From NCBI GenBank assembly GCA_040401995.1, contig JBBANM010000018.1, positions 21,073 to 85,072 on the forward strand: a DNA stretch of 64,000 bases, read 5' to 3'. The notes beneath the pieces were generated by a model. It did no database searches. It was given only the letters and a program-made list of their open reading frames with translations, and was not told where the DNA came from. The stretch is from Haliscomenobacter sp040401995. Its GTDB lineage: Bacteria; Bacteroidota; Bacteroidia; Chitinophagales; Saprospiraceae. A program made the translations under genes and the position numbers. Shown here in pieces: positions 32,377 through 41,553 of the stretch. Each line of letters starts with the position of its first letter. Positions within the stretch are counted from its first letter, which is position 1.

Positions 32377-33954
32377 TTAGCGAATCGTGATCGCAATAGA
32401 GTTAATTTTCCGAGTAGAACCTCCATCGCCAGGGCATTTGGCGCGAATGTTCTGGAATTGGTACTGGTCGCCAGGTTTTGCTTGGGCAACTGCGTTGGCA
32501 GCGGCTCCTGTAAAGCGCGGTCCTGGGTTTGGTATTTCTATGGGGTCTTGACGTTTTGGAACGTAAATCATGTTGAAACCAGCGATTTCACAGCGCGCTT
32601 CAAAGTCAAAGTTTTCCAATACCGCTAGTACACCACCGTTGGCACGCAATTCGCCGTTACCCATCGGTCCACCGGTAGAGGCACCAATTTTAGCGACAGG
32701 GTCAGGAATAGGCTTCACGCGGAATTCAAATGACTGACGCAAGCTACCAGCAGATACCGTAATGGTTGCTCTACCTGGGGCAGAAGCAGTGACCATGTAC
32801 TTACCACCTGAGCCAGAAAGGCTTATGCCGCTACCGCTTACGCGTAGTTCGTTGCTGGAAACCCCAGCAGCTACTACTGATACTGGGTTTTGTACACCCA
32901 TGTAGAATACGTTCATTTTATCCGCAGATACGGCTACTGAACGGCGACCTACTTCGTATTCGAATTTCTTGGTAAACGATTGACGCTCACCTGTAGAAGG
33001 GTTCAAAAGGGAAGCTACTACATTGTAGGATTGTACGCCAGTTGCGCTAGCAGTTCTGGTGAACTTGGCTACACCTTCAACAACCCTCAACGCGGATCCG
33101 TCAACCGTGATCGACATGTTTTCCGATACCGACTTTGAAGTAGCACCCACCGAAATATCAGCTTCATAAGGCTCGCCGGTGATGACGTAGCTTTTCTTAG
33201 CCGAAGAAATCGGGATGAAGTTGTCTACTTTAAATGCCGTGGCGCCAATTTGCTTCGACAAATAGTTCAAAGTAGCCGCCTCAGAACTTTTCATATCGTT
33301 CTGGATCTTGGTCAACAGTGGGAACACTGCCGCCAAAGGCATTTGTTTAAAGGTGTAGGTAGCCCAATCCTTTACTCCGCCTTCTTTACTCCAATCTTTA
33401 TCAGAAACACGCAAAGTAATAGCGGGTTCCAATTCAGTAGCAATAGTAGCAGTATTGATTTGGGTACCAGGCGTACCTTTCAAACGACCTACCAGTTCAA
33501 GGATTTGCTCGCGGGTGCTATTGATTTTGGCTTCCAGCTTGTTGCCATTGCCTTGATTTACCAAGAACCGCGTAGTGACGTCCTTGTTTTTATAGCCTTT
33601 GGGGTAACCAGCATGGTGTGCATCATTTTCTGGAAAATAACCTCCAGTTTCAGTTACCATTTTCTCTCTTAGGCTTTCAACAAACTGGTTGAATTCTTTA
33701 GAAATGCGCTGTACTTCTTTGGCTGTTGATTCGATTTTCCCGTAACGGGTTTTATCTTGATCAACGTTTTTTTCCAATTGACTCATCAGCGAATCTGCTG
33801 ATTTGTCCATTACGCTATTGCTGTTTTTGATCCCCTTATCGATCACAAAAAATGCATTGATGATCTTGGCGGAAACGTTGAGGGCCAACATCGCCGTCAG
33901 TACCAAGTACATGATGTTGATCATCAACTGCCGGGGCTCCTTTGGAATTGACAT
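32377..33954 (-). CDS. gldM: Gliding motility / type IX secretion motor protein GldM
   Basis: GldM forms, with GldL, the proton-driven motor of type IX secretion. Its single N-terminal membrane helix crosses the inner membrane and its periplasmic part reaches the outer-membrane ring. The protein has 525 residues, the usual length. The N-terminus Ser-Ile-Pro-Lys-Glu-Pro-Arg-Gln-Leu-Met-Ile-Asn-Ile-Met-Tyr-Leu-Val-Leu is diagnostic. The helix spans about 12-35, a helical region reaches about 190, and the rest is a series of beta domains (Ser-Gly-Ser-Gly near 390, conserved Pro-Asp-Pro-Val-Ala after 420). It starts 45 bp after the gldL stop. Confidence 0.97.
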   Translation of the reverse strand: MSIPKEPRQLMINIMYLVLTAMLALNVSAKIINAFFVIDKGIKNSNSVMDKSADSLMSQLEKNVDQDKTRYGKIESTAKEVQRISKEFNQFVESLREKMVTETGGYFPENDAHHAGYPKGYKNKDVTTRFLVNQGNGNKLEAKINSTREQILELVGRLKGTPGTQINTATIATELEPAITLRVSDKDWSKEGGVKDWATYTFKQMPLAAVFPLLTKIQNDMKSSEAATLNYLSKQIGATAFKVDNFIPISSAKKSYVITGEPYEADISVGATSKSVSENMSITVDGSALRVVEGVAKFTRTASATGVQSYNVVASLLNPSTGERQSFTKKFEYEVGRRSVAVSADKMNVFYMGVQNPVSVVAAGVSSNELRVSGSGISLSGSGGKYMVTASAPGRATITVSAGSLRQSFEFRVKPIPDPVAKIGASTGGPMGNGELRANGGVLAVLENFDFEARCEIAGFNMIYVPKRQDPIEIPNPGPRFTGAAANAVAQAKPGDQYQFQNIRAKCPGDGGSTRKINSIAITIR

Positions 33955-33999
33955 ATTTTTTTACTTTTTCAGTGAGCAAATGGTTTGCAATACCAAAGA

Positions 34000-34623
34000 T
34001 TACCCTTGGCGAACGTTGGCCATGGCTGAAATCACTGTGCCGTATACACCATTAAGGGTAGCATAAGTGGAGTTCAGTTTGCCGATGTTTTTGTTGAGTT
34101 CGCCCAACTGTTCTTTAACTTGTTTGGTTTCTTCTGCAGAATCCGTTAAGTCAGCCATTGCTTCATTCAACTTGGTATAGAAGTTACCCATAGTGCGCAA
34201 TTGATCTTTGGTACCAGAGAAATCAACTTCTTGCAAAGCTCTCAATGAAGACAAGCTTTTTGACATTACTTGCAATTCGCTCAACATACCGCCCAATTGT
34301 TGCTCCACTACTTCGCCGTTCAAACCTGGCAATTGTGGCAAGCTGCTGGTAGGACCTGAAACACCCGCAGTCATAGGTTGAATTGGCGCGTTATAGCTAT
34401 CCAAACCTGGATACAATTTTTCCCAATAGTAGTCCTTGTCTGGACCGATAACACCAAGGAAGAAAAACAGGATTGCTTCTGTAATCATCCCCGCGACCAA
34501 CATTTCGTCGGCAAGTGGCCAAGACATAATTTTAAAAAGTGCGCCCAACAATACGACAGAGGCGCCAACACCGATAATCAGGTTTTTCAAGTACTTAAAT
34601 CCACTTGATTTCAGGAAGCTCAT
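34000..34623 (-). CDS. gldL: Gliding motility / type IX secretion motor protein GldL
   Basis: GldL is the inner-membrane stator-like subunit that couples proton flow to GldM. The protein has 207 residues with two membrane helices (about 14-30 and 36-57). The second contains the conserved Glu in Met-Ile-Thr-Glu-Ala-Ile-Leu-Phe, known to be important in this family. The segment Gly-Pro-Asp-Lys-Asp-Tyr-Tyr-Trp-Glu-Lys-Leu-Tyr-Pro-Gly-Leu and a long helical cytoplasmic tail follow. It is the first gene after an interruption in the usual gldK-gldL linkage. Confidence 0.97.
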   Translation of the reverse strand: MSFLKSSGFKYLKNLIIGVGASVVLLGALFKIMSWPLADEMLVAGMITEAILFFFLGVIGPDKDYYWEKLYPGLDSYNAPIQPMTAGVSGPTSSLPQLPGLNGEVVEQQLGGMLSELQVMSKSLSSLRALQEVDFSGTKDQLRTMGNFYTKLNEAMADLTDSAEETKQVKEQLGELNKNIGKLNSTYATLNGVYGTVISAMANVRQG

Positions 34624-34865
34624 TAGTTTAACTTTTAAAGGTTAATGATGAAAGTTTTTGATCAGGTAATCTGTGAGGCGAACCCACAGCCTTATTAATG
34701 CTGTATTAAAAAAAGGTTACACTAGGCAAGAAGAAAAGTTGAAAAACTGTGCAAAGATGCAGTAGAATGGCGTTTTTTTGTCGAACAACGAGGATATAAA
34801 AGTCGTAAATCCGATGGTGTGCTGCGATACTACAAATCAAAAAAGCAAAGCCAGATCCTCTTTAA

Positions 34866-35022
34866 GGAACGGGTGAACAATAAATTACCACTTTATCCTT
34901 GCTCTTTCACCGCCACTCTTCCTATCTTTTTCGTTGCAATGCACCACATTGCGCCTCAAAAGATAGTTGATTGGCAGCTAAATAGCGGCGGCTAAAATGT
35001 CAATTTATTATCCGCCCGTCCC
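34866..35022. mobile_element. MITE family A, copy 1 (between gldK and gldL)
   Basis: The ends GGAACGGGTGAACAATAAAT and, on the other strand, GGGACGGGCGGATAATAAAT are inverted repeats. Inside, ATCTTTT and AAAAGAT form a second inverted pair. The same sequence occurs at 46653 and 57296. This copy is the most diverged, and its flanks (TTAA and CTTA) do not give an exact duplication. It lies within what is otherwise a conserved operon. Confidence 0.8.
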
Positions 35023-35041
35023 TTAGCGTATTCATTAACAA

Positions 35042-35079
35042 ACAAGGATACTGTGGATTGAAACCCACAATATCCTTGT
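35042..35079 (-). terminator. Terminator after gldK
   Basis: ACAAGGATA and TGTGG (35042-35056) pair with CCACA and TATCCTTGT (35065-35079), with one mismatch. The hairpin is 26 bp beyond the gldK stop and probably ends the porP-gldK transcript. T-runs are weak. Confidence 0.65.
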
Positions 35080-35104
35080 CTATCGCTATGAATGATTGAT
35101 TCAA

Positions 35105-36334
35105 TTAGAAATCGTTGATGGAGCGACCCAAGAAAGTCAAAGCGCAACGGAAACCGATGTATGACTTAGTGGTATCTTGATATTCCCAGCTGCGGGTACC
35201 ATTTTGCAAGAAAAAGTGAATATCTTTCCAAGAACCGCCGCGAATTACTTTACGCTTGTTTTCTGGTGCATCCGTATCTTCCGCATCATAGCGAATATCC
35301 GGGTTAAGATCGTGAGTGAAAGAGTAGGCGTTTTCGTAGAATGCGGTAAGTGTCCACTCCGCAACATTGCCCGACATATTGTACAAGCCGTAGTCGTTAG
35401 GGAAGTAAGCATCAGCTTTTACAGTATACAAGCCGCCATCTTCAGGGTAGTTACCGCGGCCAGGTTTGAAGTTGGCCAACAAACAACCTTTGGCGTTGCG
35501 GATGTAAGGCCCGCCCCAAGGGAAAGGAGCGCGATCATGACCGCCGCGAGCCGCATATTCCCATTCGTGTTCTGAAGGGAGACGGTAGTTTTCCGTATTG
35601 GTACCGTCTTTTTTGTTTTGGTATTTGTTCCACATCAACGTTCGCCAGTAAGTGAACGCGTTAGCCGTATGCCAATCGACACCTACAACAGGATAATCAT
35701 CGAAAGCAGGATGCCAGAAGTAGTTACGAGCGTAGGGCTCATTGTAAGAGTAGGCGAAATCTCTAACCCATACCAAGGTATCGGGGTAAACATTGACTGT
35801 TTTCTTTTTGATGAACTCGGTACGAGGCGTACGACCGCGATCGTTTGCTGCCTTTTTCCAGTCATACCAAGAATAAGTGTAGTTCATTTTGCGGGTATCG
35901 AACTCTTTTTTACCAGAAAACTGATCGTCTCCTTGATAATAAAGGTCTGCCAATGCTTCATCTTCCCAGTCGATATCGGCTTCCCAGTCGATGTGTTCTG
36001 AATCGTCGATGAAGTTACCGAGCAATTGGTGAGCCAATGAATCGCGCACCCAGTTAACGAACTGGCGGTATTCATTGTTGGTGATCTCAGTATCATCCAT
36101 AAAGAAACCTTGGATGGAGATGTTTTTAGGACGTTGGACAAACGTGTTGCTGACGTCTTGGTCACTGGGACCTACAAGTAATGTTCCCGAAGGGACATAT
36201 ACCATTCCAAGGGGATTAATCCCTTTCCAAACTGGCCTGTCGAGTACACCGACTAGCTCACCGGATTCTTGCTTGCCGCAAGAGACAACCACAAACACTA
36301 GCAGTACTAGTGAAAGCTTGAGTACGTTCTTCAT
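35105..36334 (-). CDS. gldK: Gliding motility / type IX secretion lipoprotein GldK
   Basis: GldK (PorK) is the outer-membrane lipoprotein that forms the periplasmic ring of the type IX system with GldN. The protein has 409 residues. The lipoprotein signal ends at Cys19 (Val-Val-Ser-Cys). The rest is a formylglycine-enzyme-like fold: Met-Val-Tyr-Val-Pro-Ser-Gly-Thr near 45, Pro-Val-Val-Gly-Val-Asp-Trp, Leu-Pro-Ser-Glu-His-Glu-Trp-Glu-Tyr-Ala-Ala-Arg-Gly, and the end block Lys-Val-Ile-Arg-Gly-Gly-Ser-Trp-Lys-Asp, then Ile-Gly-Phe-Arg-Cys. A well-formed promoter lies upstream. Confidence 0.96.
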   Translation of the reverse strand: MKNVLKLSLVLLVFVVVSCGKQESGELVGVLDRPVWKGINPLGMVYVPSGTLLVGPSDQDVSNTFVQRPKNISIQGFFMDDTEITNNEYRQFVNWVRDSLAHQLLGNFIDDSEHIDWEADIDWEDEALADLYYQGDDQFSGKKEFDTRKMNYTYSWYDWKKAANDRGRTPRTEFIKKKTVNVYPDTLVWVRDFAYSYNEPYARNYFWHPAFDDYPVVGVDWHTANAFTYWRTLMWNKYQNKKDGTNTENYRLPSEHEWEYAARGGHDRAPFPWGGPYIRNAKGCLLANFKPGRGNYPEDGGLYTVKADAYFPNDYGLYNMSGNVAEWTLTAFYENAYSFTHDLNPDIRYDAEDTDAPENKRKVIRGGSWKDIHFFLQNGTRSWEYQDTTKSYIGFRCALTFLGRSINDF

Positions 36335-36383
36335 GTTAATACACGAGTTTTCCTTCAGACTTGATGGCTTTGTAAAAAACCAC

Positions 36384-36413
36384 CCAAATATAGACCATTT
36401 AATAATAATACAA
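36384..36413 (-). promoter_or_regulatory. Promoter of gldK
   Basis: On the minus strand TTTG (36410-36413), an 18-bp spacer and TATATTTG (36384-36391) fit the TTTG / TAnnTTTG consensus. The start codon is 50 bp downstream. The gene therefore need not depend on read-through from porP. Confidence 0.65.
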
Positions 36414-36490
36414 AATCAATTCCTTCAAATTGACCTGAGGTTAACGTTAAGCCGGGTAGGCTTATTATTACCTCTTGAAAAAAGTTTGGA

Positions 36491-37459
36491 TTACAAAAAG
36501 CGAGGGTTGTAAATAATCTTTGGCGGGCGAATGTTCCCGAATCCCTCCTTAATGCGATAATGCAACACGATCTCGTGCGATCCGTTACTGACTCGTTGCA
36601 AACTGGAAAGCGTCAGATCGTAAGCGTAAGCGATGGTAAACTTCTGATTGAGTCTAAATCCTCCGATTATGGCTACTGCATCCAGGCTGCTCGAATTATA
36701 TCCTCTTAACGTGGCCCCTCCGAATATATTGTCGTTATACCGCATAATAACCCCTGCATCAAGCTGCAATTGGACCGCATCGGTACGTACAAAAACAGAA
36801 GGATGAACACTAAACTTATTGCTAAGCTGAAAATTGCCTTCGGCAGTAAAAAAATAGGCTTGTTTTAATTTGTATTGGAGCTGGTTAAGGGTAATTGTTG
36901 GACTATTTATATTGCGGATACCGATTCCAGCATTAAATTTCGGATTTTTGAAGTACACCCCGCCTTCAATTGTGGGCGCAATTCCTGACTCTGAAGCGGC
37001 CGAAAGCAGGTTGTCTTCATGGTTGATAACGCCGCCGCTATAAATCCCTCCCGGGGTGCGGACAACAGTACCATCTAAGCGATACTGCGACATCCCTGCT
37101 GCTAAACCTACTGAAAAAATGCTATTTTTTATCGGCATTTGGTAGTTGTAGGCCAATGCAAAAGCGGTATTGCCTTGGGCGCCCAATCCATCGTTCTCCA
37201 ATTTTATGCCAACCCCCGATCGCAATATCGACAACGGCATTTGCGCCAAAAGATACTGAGATACCGGGGCACCCGGAAGCCCTGCCCATTGCTGCCGATA
37301 CCCCACTGTTGCCGTTAAAGCATTATCCGTTCCTGCTGCGGCCGGATTCCAGTTGAACGTATTCAACATGTACATGCTGTACTGCGCTGGCTGTTGAGCC
37401 AATATGGGTAGAGAAAGTAGTAAAAATAACCCAAAAAGGACATAGGGTTTCTTCAACAT
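36491..37459 (-). CDS. porP: PorP/SprF family type IX secretion outer membrane protein
   Basis: PorP/SprF proteins are outer-membrane beta-barrels that anchor type IX components or secreted adhesins. The protein has 322 residues, with a signal peptide ending near Ile-Leu-Ala-Gln-Gln. The family start Pro-Ala-Gln-Tyr-Ser-Met-Tyr-Met-Leu-Asn, then Asn-Pro-Ala-Ala-Ala-Gly, is followed by repeated barrel strands. In Bacteroidota this gene commonly stands before gldK, as here (156 bp apart). It starts 11 bp after the stop of the DUF255 gene, so the two may share a transcript. Confidence 0.93.
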   Translation of the reverse strand: MLKKPYVLFGLFLLLSLPILAQQPAQYSMYMLNTFNWNPAAAGTDNALTATVGYRQQWAGLPGAPVSQYLLAQMPLSILRSGVGIKLENDGLGAQGNTAFALAYNYQMPIKNSIFSVGLAAGMSQYRLDGTVVRTPGGIYSGGVINHEDNLLSAASESGIAPTIEGGVYFKNPKFNAGIGIRNINSPTITLNQLQYKLKQAYFFTAEGNFQLSNKFSVHPSVFVRTDAVQLQLDAGVIMRYNDNIFGGATLRGYNSSSLDAVAIIGGFRLNQKFTIAYAYDLTLSSLQRVSNGSHEIVLHYRIKEGFGNIRPPKIIYNPRFL

Positions 37460-37470
37460 ATAAAGTTATT

Positions 37471-39531
37471 TTATAGCATTTTTAACGCTGCTTCAATTGA
37501 TTGAACGGGCAATTGGCAGGTATAGTTTTTACAGACGTAAATTTGCGTTTCGCCGTTGGAACTGTTTTTGCCTGCCAACAAGGGGAAATCAGGGTCGGCT
37601 TGAATAGCCGATTGTATTGCCTTGAAAGGTAGGTATTGCGCATTCAATCCATCCGCGAATGGCTGCCAATGCGGGCCGATGATTGCGATCTCGGGGCCAG
37701 GATAAACAGCTTGAGTCAAAACACTGGCCCAGCGTGCAAAAGAGGACGGATATTGCTCCACTCCTGCTGCCATTTGTTGCAATAAATCGACGGCAATCTG
37801 AACATAATCAGGTCGATCCAAGAGTTTCCCTAAGCGCAGCAGATTCCGGGTCATCGTTGAATTTCCGGAAGGCACTGCATTATCATACAATTCAACGGTT
37901 CGCAACAGCACATCTTGCTGTTTATCGTTGGTAAAATAGAATAATTTGCGATCTACATCAAGAAAATGTTGTAGTGTAAAGTCGACTAGGTCGGCTGCCT
38001 TGCGTAAAAAGTCAGGTCCTTCGCTTATCTCTGCAACATTTAACAAGGCCTCGATCAAATAGGCGTAATCGTCTAAATAGGCCTCGTATTGAGCGGAAAC
38101 GCCATTTGTTGATGGTTTGTAAGTGTGAAAAAAACCAAATTCTCCTGGCTTTTGGAATTTTTCAAGTAAAAAATGCATATTGTTTACCGCCAACAATCGA
38201 TAACTTTCCTTACCAAGCGCTGAAAATGCTTTTGTATAAGCTGTACACATTAAAGCATTCCAACCCAACAGAATTTTATCGTCCAAACTCGGTCTGATCC
38301 TTTTTGCGCGATGGGCAAATAATTTTTGACGCGATTTTTTTAGTTGCTCGGCCAAAATTTTTGGATCGAGGCCAACAGTAAGTGCATAAGTTTCCAAAGT
38401 TTGAGGTCGCCAGAGAATATTTACTTCTTCCCAATTCCCTTCCGCAGTGACATCATAAAATCCATAAAAAAGTGCCGTTTCTTCGGGATTCGCCAATACT
38501 TCGCTTACTTCCTCCTGGGTCCAAACATAAAATTTACCTTCTACGCCTTCAGAATCGGCATCCAAAGCTGCAAAAAAACCGCCTTCGGGACTGGTCATCT
38601 CCCTGGCTATAAAATCTAAGGTTTCTTCAATTGTTGTTTTATACCATTCATTGCGCGTCACCTTATAAGTATCGGCCAATAAGCCGACTAATAAAGCATT
38701 GTCGTACAGCATTTTCTCAAAATGCGGGATCAACCAAGCCCGATCGGTGGCATAACGGGCAAAACCGCCACCCAATTGGTCGTAAATGCCTCCACCAATC
38801 ATTTTATCCAAAGAAAAAACGACATGCTCCAAAGCCGAAGGATCCTTAAAATGGTGGTGATATTCCAACAAAAAATGCAAAGCCATGCTACCCGGAAATT
38901 TGGGTGCACCGCCAAATCCGCCATATTCAGTGTCAAAGTTTTTTTTCAGGGTTTGAAAAATGTTGCTTAGCAAAACGGGGGTAAACACTTGTTCTTGCTT
39001 GAGCTCGCGCAAACCTTGATTAAAGACAAAAAGATTGGATTTTTTGATGGAGTCTACAAGTTGATCCGCTTGTCGCTCTACAGTTTCATTTTTATTGGCG
39101 TAAGCATCGGCCATGCCCGCCAGCACTTGTATCCACGATGGACGGTTGTAAGCCGGCTGGGGCGGAAAATAAGTACCAATATAGAAAGGGCGGCCATCAG
39201 GAGTGAGAAAACAATTGAGCGGCCAACCGCCAGCTCCAGAAAAAACCTGACAGGCCTCCATATAAATGTGATCGATATCCGGACGCTCTTCACGATCTAC
39301 TTTGATGTTGATGAAATGTTGGTTCATCAAATCAGCAATCTGTTGATTTTCAAAAGATTCCCTTTCCATCACATGACACCAATGACAAGTAGAATACCCG
39401 ATACTTAGAATGATGGGCTTATTTTCAGCGCGTGCGCGTTCAAAAGCTTCAGGTTTCCAGGCATACCAATCAACCGGATTGTGGGCATGCTGCAATAAGT
39501 AAGGGCTAGATTCAAATTGAAGGCGATTCAT
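37471..39531 (-). CDS. Thioredoxin-domain protein of the DUF255 / YyaL family
   Basis: The protein has 686 residues, the usual family length. The N-terminal 160 residues are a thioredoxin-like DUF255 domain. They start with Ser-Ser-Pro-Tyr-Leu-Leu-Gln-His-Ala-His-Asn-Pro-Val-Asp-Trp and carry the Cys49-His-Trp-Cys52 redox motif. The rest is an alpha/alpha-barrel like those of glycan-processing enzymes (blocks Tyr-Asp-Gln-Leu-Gly-Gly-Gly-Phe-Ala-Arg-Tyr and Asp-Asp-Lys-Ile-Leu-Leu-Gly-Trp-Asn). Human SPATA20 is a homologue. The biochemical role is unknown. No signal peptide is present, so it is cytoplasmic. Confidence 0.93.
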   Translation of the reverse strand: MNRLQFESSPYLLQHAHNPVDWYAWKPEAFERARAENKPIILSIGYSTCHWCHVMERESFENQQIADLMNQHFINIKVDREERPDIDHIYMEACQVFSGAGGWPLNCFLTPDGRPFYIGTYFPPQPAYNRPSWIQVLAGMADAYANKNETVERQADQLVDSIKKSNLFVFNQGLRELKQEQVFTPVLLSNIFQTLKKNFDTEYGGFGGAPKFPGSMALHFLLEYHHHFKDPSALEHVVFSLDKMIGGGIYDQLGGGFARYATDRAWLIPHFEKMLYDNALLVGLLADTYKVTRNEWYKTTIEETLDFIAREMTSPEGGFFAALDADSEGVEGKFYVWTQEEVSEVLANPEETALFYGFYDVTAEGNWEEVNILWRPQTLETYALTVGLDPKILAEQLKKSRQKLFAHRAKRIRPSLDDKILLGWNALMCTAYTKAFSALGKESYRLLAVNNMHFLLEKFQKPGEFGFFHTYKPSTNGVSAQYEAYLDDYAYLIEALLNVAEISEGPDFLRKAADLVDFTLQHFLDVDRKLFYFTNDKQQDVLLRTVELYDNAVPSGNSTMTRNLLRLGKLLDRPDYVQIAVDLLQQMAAGVEQYPSSFARWASVLTQAVYPGPEIAIIGPHWQPFADGLNAQYLPFKAIQSAIQADPDFPLLAGKNSSNGETQIYVCKNYTCQLPVQSIEAALKML

Positions 39532-39662
39532 GTTGTGTTTTTGCTATGGCGCCAAAGGTAATTGATGGTACTGTATAAATTGATACTTTACCATCACTTA
39601 AACAACGCCTATTTTAAACCGCTGGTTTGGTGAATTGTTTTTCTCTTTACTCTTGAAACTCC

Positions 39663-40376
39663 TTAATTGATAGCATGTGAAGTAAGCCGACATTTTACCT
39701 GCAAAATTTGGCGTACATCTTCTAATTCCACATCATACGGCTTAAATACCGCGCTGTTGTCAGAAATAAGTCTCAAACTTTGTACGATCTGGTTGTCTTT
39801 GAGCTGTTGAATGCGTTTGGCGACTACCACATCGGTGACAATAATGTACACTTGATTGTCGCGCAAAGGTTCTCCCCTTTCCAATGGGGAGCAAATGACT
39901 AAATCGCCATTGGTAATAGTCGGTTGCATGCTATCACCACTGATTTCAAAGGCCAGCAAATTGCCTTCCAACCCTGGAATGGAAAAACGTTGCAAGGACT
40001 CCATGTATGTTTTGTCCTGAAGCTCGGTAGCATATCCAGCCAAAGCTTTGGAAGGTACCAAAAGGATGTTGTCACGTGAACCCAAATATTCTTTTTCTTG
40101 CAGCGAACGCGTGGGTAGGTCCTCTTTACTCGCTAAAAACATTTCGCTGGATAAACCGAAAAGATAATTGGCGTTAACACCATATGTTTCAAACAATTTG
40201 TTCAACTGATCTAGGGTAATGTTTCGCTGTCCTTTCAGAATGCTATTGACTACATGGTTGTAAGTCGCTAAATTTTTAGCCAAATCTGATTTCCCTTTGA
40301 TGCGATTTTGGTGCTCCAAAGTTTCATAAACCAATTTAAATTTTTGATTTACAATGTGTTCAATAAATTCTGACAT
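39663..40376 (-). CDS. XRE-S24 peptidase family transcriptional regulator
   Basis: With the ATG at 40376 the protein has 237 residues. The N-terminus (about 15-75) is a helix-turn-helix. The C-terminus is a LexA/CI-type S24 peptidase domain with the catalytic Ser149 (in Gly-Asp-Ser-Met-Gln-Pro) and Lys187 (in Val-Val-Ala-Lys-Arg). An Ala113-Gly114 pair (Lys-Ala-Leu-Ala-Gly-Tyr-Ala) stands where self-cleavage occurs in this superfamily, so a damage- or stress-triggered derepressor is possible. The divergent upstream region is packed with AAACAAAAATT-like repeats that could be its operators. Confidence 0.88.
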   Translation of the reverse strand: MSEFIEHIVNQKFKLVYETLEHQNRIKGKSDLAKNLATYNHVVNSILKGQRNITLDQLNKLFETYGVNANYLFGLSSEMFLASKEDLPTRSLQEKEYLGSRDNILLVPSKALAGYATELQDKTYMESLQRFSIPGLEGNLLAFEISGDSMQPTITNGDLVICSPLERGEPLRDNQVYIIVTDVVVAKRIQQLKDNQIVQSLRLISDNSAVFKPYDVELEDVRQILQVKCRLTSHAIN

Positions 40377-40380
40377 TTTT

Positions 40381-40443
40381 TGTATCAAATTTTTGTTAAA
40401 AAATTTGTTTTTAAAAATTTTTGTTTTAATTTTGTTTCAACAA
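40381..40443. promoter_or_regulatory. Operator-like repeat cluster upstream of the S24 regulator
   Basis: On the minus strand four AAACAAAAWTT-type words follow one another at intervals of about 14-16 bp just before the regulator start. Such evenly spaced, one-faced sites fit binding of several repressor dimers. The glucosaminidase gene lies on the other side, so both could be controlled. Confidence 0.45.
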
Positions 40444-40512
40444 CGAATTGATAAAACAAATCAATTTCAAACGACGGTTCTAAGATACAAAAATTTGCTA
40501 AATATATTGATC

Positions 40513-41322
40513 ATGGATGCAAAACAACCAAAATATTTTACCCATTCTTCGCAAGATCAAAATGGGTATGGAAAAAACGATCCACAAACAGGGAGATTAC
40601 CCCGTAGAGAGGTCAACCCTACTGCTGAATTTGAGCTGCTGATTTTAATGCAACAAATTTGGTTGGGCATTGGAAAGCTATTTGTTGTAGTCAAATATTT
40701 GTGCTTTTCAATTTATCAAACTTTATTTAATCGGCGTCGCTTGCCGTGGATCAAATTGGGTATTTTAGGCTTGGCAACTTTTTTTGTGCTCAAAAAAGAC
40801 ATGCATTTCAATATCAATGTCGGGTTACCTGCTTTTTTAACTGCTCATAAAAGTGAAAATGCCGTTGAGCAATTTAGCATGGCCACTCCGGTTTCCTTGC
40901 ATTCTACGGGTGCTGCTAAAGGAATCTTTAAAGCGACACCAGATCAAATAGAGGCTTACGTCACTCGTTTCAAGCGGATTGCAGTGCTCGAGATGCAAAA
41001 ATATGGCGTCCCAGCCAGCATCAAAATGGCGCAAGCACTACTAGAGAGCAATGCCGGTAACAATTCCGCAGCCATAGGTGAAAACAATCACTTTGGTCGT
41101 CCTTTCAAAGGGGTGATCCACGATAACGCTTGGGAAAGTTGGCGCGCCCACAGTCTATTTCTGAGCCAACAGCATAGTGAACTCTTGCAGTATGGCGACA
41201 ACTATCAAAAGTGGGCGCAAGGGCTCGAAAAAATGGGTTACGCCTCAGGAGATACGCAATATGCTGAAAAATTGATCAAAATCATTGAGCAGTACCGATT
41301 GGCACGATTGGACGCGCTCTGA
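40513..41322 (+). CDS. Membrane-anchored glucosaminidase (peptidoglycan hydrolase)
   Basis: With the ATG at 40513 the protein has 269 residues; a longer frame starting at 40354 would overlap the regulator and its operators. A membrane helix lies at about 80-97. Residues about 150-265 form a glucosaminidase (GH73, FlgJ-like) domain: Ala-Val-Leu-Glu-Met-Gln-Lys-Tyr-Gly-Val-Pro-Ala-Ser, then Ala-Gln-Ala-Leu-Leu-Glu-Ser-Asn-Ala-Gly with the catalytic Glu, then Asn-Asn-His-Phe-Gly. It would cut the glycan strand of peptidoglycan. A terminator follows. Confidence 0.88.
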   Translation: MDAKQPKYFTHSSQDQNGYGKNDPQTGRLPRREVNPTAEFELLILMQQIWLGIGKLFVVVKYLCFSIYQTLFNRRRLPWIKLGILGLATFFVLKKDMHFNINVGLPAFLTAHKSENAVEQFSMATPVSLHSTGAAKGIFKATPDQIEAYVTRFKRIAVLEMQKYGVPASIKMAQALLESNAGNNSAAIGENNHFGRPFKGVIHDNAWESWRAHSLFLSQQHSELLQYGDNYQKWAQGLEKMGYASGDTQYAEKLIKIIEQYRLARLDAL

Positions 41323-41468
41323 TAAGTGTTCAACTGGTTAGAGTGTTTCACTGATACTGTATGGAGGCGCGATGGATGTGCTCTGATTTTTAGTTACACC
41401 GGCAATATTTTCTTCCAACAAGGTTTCCATTTCCTTTTCCTATAGTGGTTTCTCATGAATGTACCAGA

Positions 41469-41491
41469 ACCGCCCTTGCTGAGGGGCGGTT
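41469..41491 (+). terminator. Terminator after the glucosaminidase gene
   Basis: AACCGCCC (41469-41476) pairs with GGGCGGTT (41484-41491), followed by a long T-rich run on the plus strand. It lies in a convergent gap. Confidence 0.85.
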
Positions 41492-41553
41492 TTCTTTTTT
41501 TCCAAATTTTGGAAAATTGAGATGTGAAGATGTGATTTCGTTCTCTTGGTTAT

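Noticed and set aside
35105..36334. Sulfatase-modifying enzyme
   Set aside because: The fold is FGE-like, but the lipoprotein signal and position between porP and gldL identify it as GldK, and the catalytic Cys pair of FGE is not evident.
40354..40512. Upstream start of the glucosaminidase
   Set aside because: It would overlap the divergent S24 regulator gene and its repeat cluster and would place an unrelated hydrophobic segment before the real N-terminus.
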